64,000 nt of DNA, taken from positions 5,643,193 through 5,707,192 of the forward strand of contig OW388303.1 of assembly GCA_936450465.1 (NCBI GenBank). The letters run 5' to 3'. Below, in pieces: positions 57,426-64,000 of this stretch; positions within the stretch are counted from its first letter, which is position 1; each line of letters starts with the position of its first letter. Below the pieces are notes generated by a model. It saw nothing but the letters and a program-made list of their open reading frames with translations, searched no databases and was not told the DNA's origin. Source of the DNA: Gibbula magus (Eukaryota; Mollusca; Gastropoda; Trochida; Trochidae). Both the position numbers and the translations under genes were made by a program.

Positions 57426-58920
57426 TTGAGTCAGGGTGGTGTAGTGAAATAACTACTCAAGCATAATTAAGAATTTAGGTTACGTGTATGAAAAGTACTG
57501 CTCAGCACAAACACATGATATACACATCTGTTCGAGTAACATGCACATCATACGTACAACAAATATTTTATGCCACCTTTTGACGAGCATAAAATAATAT
57601 GTTTTGTTTTCCAAATATATGATATTAATGAAACAAAATCGCACGAGGTTTATAACTTTTTAAAATCATATTACATTATCTTCCCACAGAAGATACTCCC
57701 TTCATATTTGAAGGTTGTTGAAATCATGACTAGGATATATGCTGTGGCACATTCAAGGTACTTTAAACTTGTAAAAGGGTCAGTACTTGAAGTAGAAGTG
57801 ATAAAAACATTCATTTTTTTAAAATGGTTATACCCATAGGCGCCAGATCCTAAATATATAGAGAATTTCACCCGAGTGTCTTCTGATATCAAATATATCA
57901 ACACGAGTTGATATATTTGATATCAGAAGACACGAGGGTGAGATTGTATTTATCAACCAAAATTATTCTTATTATGTTTAAGTGAAAATAGTGTTCATCC
58001 CTGAGCACATCTTTGCCATTTGACTTCCAGCAGGGTATGGTCATAGCATTGTAACGTCATCATGATTATGACATCATAGCATTGTGATGTCATTACTCGA
58101 TGATGTAAAAGTATTATGATGTCATGTAGTTGACGGTGACAGGGCATTGTTCAAAATCTACTGTCTAAACGATATATCCTAGGAGATATCGCTTGATCTC
58201 ACACAAGCAATATCTCCTGTGGAACACACTTTTGGGGGATACATTTTATATTTCCACCATGTAATTGCTCAACAGAGCGACCTTTAAATAAGCTCTTCAG
58301 AGCTTGTTGGCCAATCCATTCACGCATTGTGTATATGGTTTAAACATATTTTATTCAATTGATAAGGATTGGCAAACAAGCCTAAATGACTTATATTAAT
58401 GCCCCTTCAGAGTACATGATATATAGGTTCACATTTAAACAGAATGTTGTACACAAAAACATACAATTAAATATAGTATTGAATAATCTATATGTGTTTG
58501 TTTGTTTCGTGGTCAGATAATACAAGTAAGACAAACATGAAGTATAATGTTAAGAATAAAATCGTTTTGATAAATAATAAAATGATGAACTGACTCTAAG
58601 AAATTCGTATTCCTCTCGTGCGATATTGAGTTATTACCGTTTAGTACATTCCATATGGAAAACCTTTAATGTAGAAATATGATTCGTATCGAATGTTACT
58701 ATATTCAGGACACATGAACAAGAAATGGAAGGCATCCTCACAATCCACAAGTCATGTGACGAGCATCGGAAACGTGAGAAACTAATTCTAAATTTTTAAG
58801 AGTAACACATCATAGATAAAGCTCGGTTAAAATGTATGGTTTAAGAGTTGAATAGTAATCCCATTTAGTGGAAAGGGAAAGTTTGATAAGCCAGTTTTGT
58901 TGGTATACATCTCTTAGTCT
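57426..58920 (+). repeat. block D, copy 3
   Basis: Direct copy of 47336-48830. Here the homology to the mirrored arm continues past 58920 into LINE ORF2 sequence, showing that copy 1 is truncated. Confidence 0.85.
57876..57933. repeat. 58-bp hairpin, copy 3
   Basis: Same arms as the other two copies, with loop CACGAG. Confidence 0.9.
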
Positions 58921-59235
58921 TTGCGTGATTGAACTTCTAAAGGTTTTAGGAAAGTCAACGTTCTGCTCATACCACATGTGATTTAAACCTGTTGTGAATA
59001 GAACATTTTTTAAATACGTTTCTCAATTTTTTGGCCCATTTTGGTCTTATAAAATCATCATTTCATAATAGTATCAGGTAAGCGATAAGAAGGCATACTT
59101 AAAAGTCTTAGCCAGTATTTGAGTACTTTAACCTGAGAATGTATGATTAGCGGAAACCTGCCACATTCTCCATATATGATAACATTTTGTGTGTTCATTT
59201 TAACCCCAAGTTGTCACATGAGGTTTTCCTGAAAA
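58575..59235 (-). pseudogene. LINE ORF2 C-terminal region, mirrored copy
   Basis: Minus-strand counterpart of 52480-53135, with small differences such as CCACATGTG for the YEQ region. Confidence 0.7.
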
Positions 59236-59772
59236 ATGATACCTAAATGTTATGGCTTTGCACTTCATTTATGTATTCATTGTGTATATCTCTTTGCAAA
59301 CTTCACATAAATATCAAGCATGACCTTTCTTGTTTTTTACATTGATATATCCTATGATAATTATTATTATGATGTAATTATCCTGATGAAAATGTATGCA
59401 TTTGGTGAGAGACTTTTACATAGGACAACCCAAATTTTTAACACCAAGTATCCTTTAGAGTACATGAACAAATATTGTTTAAAGCAAGAACGTTATGTTT
59501 TATATAGTGTGATTTCAGAGAGTGTGACATTGAGCATTATTTGTGCTTCTTTGCCAATTTCACTTTTTTGTAAATTTCGTGTGTGCAAATAATAAACCGG
59601 TTCATGAAAACCTCGCTTTAGGACAAACATGTGCTCAATTAGAGCATTCTTTATACAAACATTTAGGCTTAATTAAGATGAAAGGTTAGTTGACCTGACA
59701 GGTAGATTAACACTAACTACCCAAGCTGAGCAGGATTAGTTAATTAGCTGCCATAATGGAACGGTGCATACA

Positions 59773-59780
59773 TATAAAAG
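59773..59780 (+). promoter_or_regulatory. TATA box of peptide gene copy C
   Basis: TATAAAAG in the same context as copy A, but 244 bp before the start codon because of a 77-bp insertion at about 59793-59869. Confidence 0.7.
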
Positions 59781-59792
59781 CTCCCGCATTCA

Positions 59793-59869
59793 GATCGGAG
59801 TATCTTGTCCGAGTGGGAGAACAGCTCCGCTGAAAACCGCTCGTTAAATCCCCGTAATCATCATCATCA
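59793..59869 (+). other. 77-bp insertion in the copy C 5' leader
   Basis: Absent from copies A and B. The 13-bp sequence CAGATCGGAGTAT occurs at both edges, as expected of a target duplication or a tandem-duplication join. The insert begins CTTGTCCGAGTGGG and ends in CATCATCAT. Confidence 0.8.
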
Positions 59870-60016
59870 GATCGGAGTATAAGCCGACGTTTGGTTCAAA
59901 CATCAGGTAAAACTCTGCAGCCACACAACTCCTATCATTGGCAAACTGACGTGAAGACATCTCGTTCAACTCGTTTAACTGGAGCTGTAGCAACACTCTA
60001 TCCACTGAGAATGACA

Positions 60017-61128
60017 ATGAAAGGATTCGCAGTGGTATTTCTACTTGTAGTTCTTATTACAGCAAGCACTTGTCAAAAGCCGAAGAAAATGAAGAAAAAA
60101 GGTTGTAGACTACCTGTTCCGGGCGTACGGAAGATCAAGAACGGAGAGAACTATCCTCACAGGTGTGATGTATATACCTGTGTGGAGGGCGAACTGATCA
60201 AAGCAGCAGAGATCCACACGTGCGAGATTAAACTTGGCTTGAGACAGGAGACGTTATGTCAACAGGTGAGATAAAGATTTCGTTTACACTCGTTCCAATG
60301 AAACTACGACGCTTTCATTTGCATAAATATGTTGTTATTCAATACGAGTATAGTACTCTGTTCTGCAAACCTATCACAGATATTACCATTCCGTTAACGC
60401 AGCTATACAAAGTGACAATATCATAGATGTTTTCTTACATACAATGCTGTTGAATAGAAAAATGAAACCAGTTTGTCCCATGCTTCAGAATTATATATTC
60501 AACATACCTCACAATAACAATACATATTCAAACTTTATTCACTATTTGAAATATCATTTGTGATAATGACGAAAGTAAACATAAGAATATGTGACTCTTT
60601 TAAACCTTAATTTCCCTTCAGACTGTCAAATATTATGCTGTAATATATACAACATAAAATGATATGTTACACAACATTTAATACTCTTTCTCTTGAAGCA
60701 AGGATGGCATGCATTGGTTCCGTTCATAATCTGCAAAAATGCGTTAAATACATTCTAATCTACGTACATCCCAATGATATGTGACAACTAAGATACAGAT
60801 TGTACAACATGTTGGATGCAAGTGGGTATAAGTAAATAAGAAAGGGTTACTCTTGTTTGCAAGTATTAACATATTGGATGAATTCATTGGTTAAGGAACC
60901 TGTTATCAATGTATTTTTTTGTTTCAGTGGTCTAAGGACGACTGTTGCTGTGTTCGGATTGGTTGTAAAGACGTCAAAGGAGTCATCCATGCGAAAGGGG
61001 CGTGGTATCAGGCCACCAAGTCACGTGACCCGGCAAAACCAAAATGTGGACGATATTGTAAATGTCAAGTTGGACGTCAGCTGTGCAGAATAAACAAGAG
61101 TAAATGTAAACCCATTCGAAAGCAGTAA
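60017..61128 (+). CDS. secreted SVWC-like cysteine-rich peptide, copy C (two exons, 149 aa)
   Basis: Exon 1 is 60017-60265, exon 2 is 60928-61128; donor CAACAG|GTGAGA, acceptor TTGTTTCAG, phase 0. A second in-frame ATG lies 6 nt upstream (60011). Relative to copy A: F10L in the signal peptide, one inserted Ile codon (GELIKAAE) and R140S. Cysteines and the C-terminal KCKPIRKQ are unchanged. It lies on the right palindrome arm, opposite in strand to copies A and B. Confidence 0.85.
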
Positions 61129-61643
61129 CACCAGTGAAGATACAATATATAATGTTTTATTTCTAAATGAAAAGCGAATAATTTTCTTTTAGACTATCTT
61201 ACTTATATTCTTAAATGAGCATTGGTCATTATTAATAACATCTTGCATGAAACTGATATCCGGTAGACATACACAATGTTCCATCATTTGGCTGCTGTAA
61301 CACCACTTAATTTTTATACAACACAATCAGTTTGTGTTCTTAATTATTGAAACGGGAACTATGATGATGAGCGACATGTACATTCTATTTGTAAGTAATC
61401 AATTGTTGACGTAGATGTATGTTTACCAATTCTTAAACATTTCTGTTCCTGGGAGCGAATAAACACACTATATTTCTTGTAATGTGACGTTTGATATGGG
61501 GTCACTTTGTTCATGTTTCGCTTGTTTTAATAAACAATATAAATAATATGTTTTGTGGTCTTCATTCACCCGTAACCGACAGATCTGTTAAAAGAATTAT
61601 ATTCACTGTTTGCGAAATTAAAATATAGTATGTGAATGGTTTC

Positions 61644-61740
61644 ATGAAGAAGGCACAGTATTTTTGGATGATCAACTTCTTATTAACACAATAATTGTTA
61701 ATAAGAAGTTGATCATCCATAAAATATGTGCCTTCTTCAT
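61644..61740. repeat. 97-bp foldback hairpin, copy C
   Basis: Mirror of 42748-42844; the arms run from ATGAAGAAGGCACA to its complement. Confidence 0.85.
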
Positions 61741-62092
61741 CACACCAACTTCCAGAATGCCTCTCAAACAGTTGTAATGATTTCATGTATATTTCGACGA
61801 TGGGTCAATTAAAAGAAACATATCAAACACTAAATCAACATTTCTATAAATGTATCTATTTTCATATTGTCCATTTGTTAACTTGTAAGAAATTGTATTT
61901 TGTAAACTATTTTTATACGAGGTTAATAACATTTATTTCTGAAGGGAGTAACTCCTTTTGGAAAAGAATCATCATTATGCCATTGTTTAAAATATGTGCC
62001 AATGAGGCACATCTGAAAAGAATTGGTCAGCTAATTTCATTGAAAGTACAGCCAGGTGAGGGTTAATGTATATGGGATAGGTGGCTGTGAAG

Positions 62093-62410
62093 TAATCCTA
62101 AGGTGCAACGTGCAGTAACCTTGGACAACATACTGTGAATATGTGTCCTAGTTCCCCCAGCTATGAATGGGTACCTCGTAAGGATAAGCATGATGATTTA
62201 ACTTGGTGCGCCTAGTGGCTTCAAAAGTGCATACTCCAAATTGAGCTGAGATTGACAAAGAGTGTCGTTAACAGTGACATCCAATGATCGGGGGCAAACA
62301 GAGCGCCTTTGAGCAGCTTAGCTTAGCTGGATATTGGCGCTATACAAATTATATATGTATGTGTGTGTTGGAGTGTTGATGTATATGGGGCTGTGAAGTA
62401 ATCCTAAGGT
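62093..62410 (+). mobile_element. SINE-like insertion, mirrored copy
   Basis: Reverse complement of 42079-42425 with the same flanking duplication, so insertion came before the arm duplication. Confidence 0.55.
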
Positions 62411-62539
62411 GTTTGTGTTGTTTGGAGTCGCATATTTTTATCGAGAAAGACTGATTATTGCTGAAAATTATTATTAACATAGTTTTAATATATTGACGAT
62501 ATAACAGTACAAGTAGTGATTTATGATCCAAACGTTGGA

Positions 62540-63430
62540 TACTGAATTACAACAGACAAAAAGACAAATTTGGGTTGATAATGTTTAATAGGTCATATAA
62601 CTACCGAAGGTTCGGTTTCTGCACTTGCATAATGATGTTGCTCGCTTTTCACTGGCAACTTGTTATTATAAATGTTTGATGATTTCGGATGAATATGCAA
62701 TTTGAGTCAAACTATTTGAACTGTAATCAGCACATATGGTGGTTTGGCACGTATTAAAGGCAAATGGAATATTATGAAACACAATGGATGCATCTTCAAT
62801 TAAGCATTGTAAAAAAACGATGTTAGCGACATAATTTGCTGTTCATGATTGGCACATGATTTTACAAACGCAGACATACCCTGACCACGTAGCTAGAGCA
62901 AGTAAATAAACTCTAGTTTCAACGTTTGAAAAACAACGTTGCTTGGCTGATTCCACTTGTTGAGTAGCGGTATCTCTTAGACTAAATGGTAATTATTTGC
63001 TAAATAGGGTTGTTTCCTATGTTTTTTACGCGACTTTTAACGTATCTAATAACGTATGTTCAGAGTTGATCAGCACTTTTTTTCACCGATAACATCCTCC
63101 ATTATATGACAAAATGCCATTACTCGACATTGTCATTTACTTTCTCTCGTCATTTATATGCATGTCACAACTTTTACTGAAAACCTGTAATATAAAACAA
63201 CTTCCAATGATAGAGGATTTACCTCTGTCTTGACTTATGTTATTTTTTGTCATAGAGTGAACTAGAAAGATTATATTTTAACGAGTGGCGCATGCAAAAG
63301 TGAAACTATTTAATGTTTCTACCTCAGTGATGTGATAGTGATAGCTATTCTATTTATTATATGATGTTTTTCTTGTAATGTTGCCACAAACGCGTCATAT
63401 TCATGTTGAGCAGCCGATAGGAAGAGTCCG
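62540..63430. other. arm sequence without gene
   Basis: Only partly matched in arm A: 62560-63230 has no counterpart at about 41930, so it is an insertion here or a deletion there. No coding or transposon signal was recognised. Confidence 0.4.
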
Positions 63431-63873
63431 TCGTCATAGTAACAAGTTAAGGTGATGTCATAATACTAAATCGTTGAGTAGTGGTATAATACACATTGGT
63501 CATTGGTCACATTGACTATATTAGATATATTCACGGTAGCTTGCATAGAGAGTTCATTTTACTGATAAATCAAAGTACTTCATTGCTCATTATTTAATAA
63601 ATACAGATCTACATTTGAACATGTTTATATTTGTATTAAAAATACAGTGAAACATTGAAACACTCTATATGAAATAGTACAATTCTCGTATTTTGTTCTG
63701 GACTAGTCCCTTGCGGTATTGGAACCCACAACCTTATAAGGTTCATTATTCCATACAGTTCAGGAGATCACCACCAATAGCTAAGGTATGAACACTGCAA
63801 AGAGATTTAAACCTAAGCGTGTAGTTCACAACAGATGTATCCAGGTAGGCCAGCATTCTACAACAAGTATTAT

Positions 63874-63992
63874 ACACTTAATTACTCATGGTGACTCGAG
63901 ACTTGACTCCCGAGGAGGTCAGACCGCCGAGAGAGTCAGGTCCGAGAGTCCTTGTATTTCACATAATGACCTCAACATGAGTAATTAAGTGT
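63874..63992. mobile_element. foldback element with GC-rich core, short copy
   Basis: ACACTTAATTACTCATG ends, 119 bp, inverted relative to 39961-40113. Confidence 0.7.
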
Positions 63993-64000
63993 TTTGTTAT

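Larger units (their letters stand above)
56316..61905. repeat. palindrome right arm
   Basis: Reverse complement of 49728-55353. Homology then continues outward to the window end as the mirror of arm A (39950-42582). Confidence 0.85.

Overview
The window is eukaryotic, intron-rich DNA from an invertebrate. A lophotrochozoan is likely and a gastropod mollusc plausible: the evidence is a VWDE-like gene with D8C exons, a Polinton, Tc1-type elements, tRNA-derived SINEs and a CR1/jockey-like LINE. The species cannot be fixed from sequence alone. No bacterial-type operons or CRISPR arrays were seen.

1-30812 (+): the 3' part of a large secreted-protein gene resembling von Willebrand factor D and EGF domain protein (VWDE). 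I assembled it from splice sites and phase matching: D8C exons, N-terminal VWDE modules, a split VWD domain, a C8-like module, one EGF module, and the post-EGF modules. The 18 exons used join in one open frame of 1002 codons plus a stop. A further D8C exon (about 2395-2797) is frame-disrupted. The last exon runs directly into a 49-bp tandem repeat that starts inside its own coding sequence.

The introns are full of mobile DNA. The 8-kb intron at 9526-17611 holds a DD34E Tc1-like transposon (9902-16775) whose transposase gene is split by a 5.35-kb mini-Polinton (10943-16295). The Polinton has a 6-bp target duplication, about 310-bp terminal inverted repeats, a protein-primed family-B DNA polymerase and a chromodomain integrase, both broken. 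Four copies of a TTAA-flanked MITE, a 20-bp minisatellite with 60-bp higher order, SINEs and a LINE fragment lie in or near the other introns.

33365-38773 (+): a four-exon gene for a 234-residue four-helix membrane protein. Its first coding exon is only 13 nt.

38774-64000: a young, nested inverted-duplication landscape. Three near-identical two-exon genes (43360-44467 minus, 50514-51622 minus, 60017-61128 plus) encode a 148-149-residue secreted, basic, cysteine-rich peptide with a single-domain VWC (SVWC/Vago-like) cysteine pattern and a cysteine-rich C-terminal extension. Two copies sit on the arms of a palindrome (about 49728-55353 and 56316-61905, roughly 0.95-kb spacer). The third is on a further inverted arm that reaches the window edge. 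The duplicated blocks also carry LINE ORF2 remnants, foldback hairpins, tRNA-like SINE heads and a Tc1-like insertion whose empty site is preserved in the opposite arm. The promoters of the three copies differ (lost and regained TATA box, 77-bp insertion). Recent segmental duplication is the simplest reading; a haplotype or assembly artefact must be excluded.
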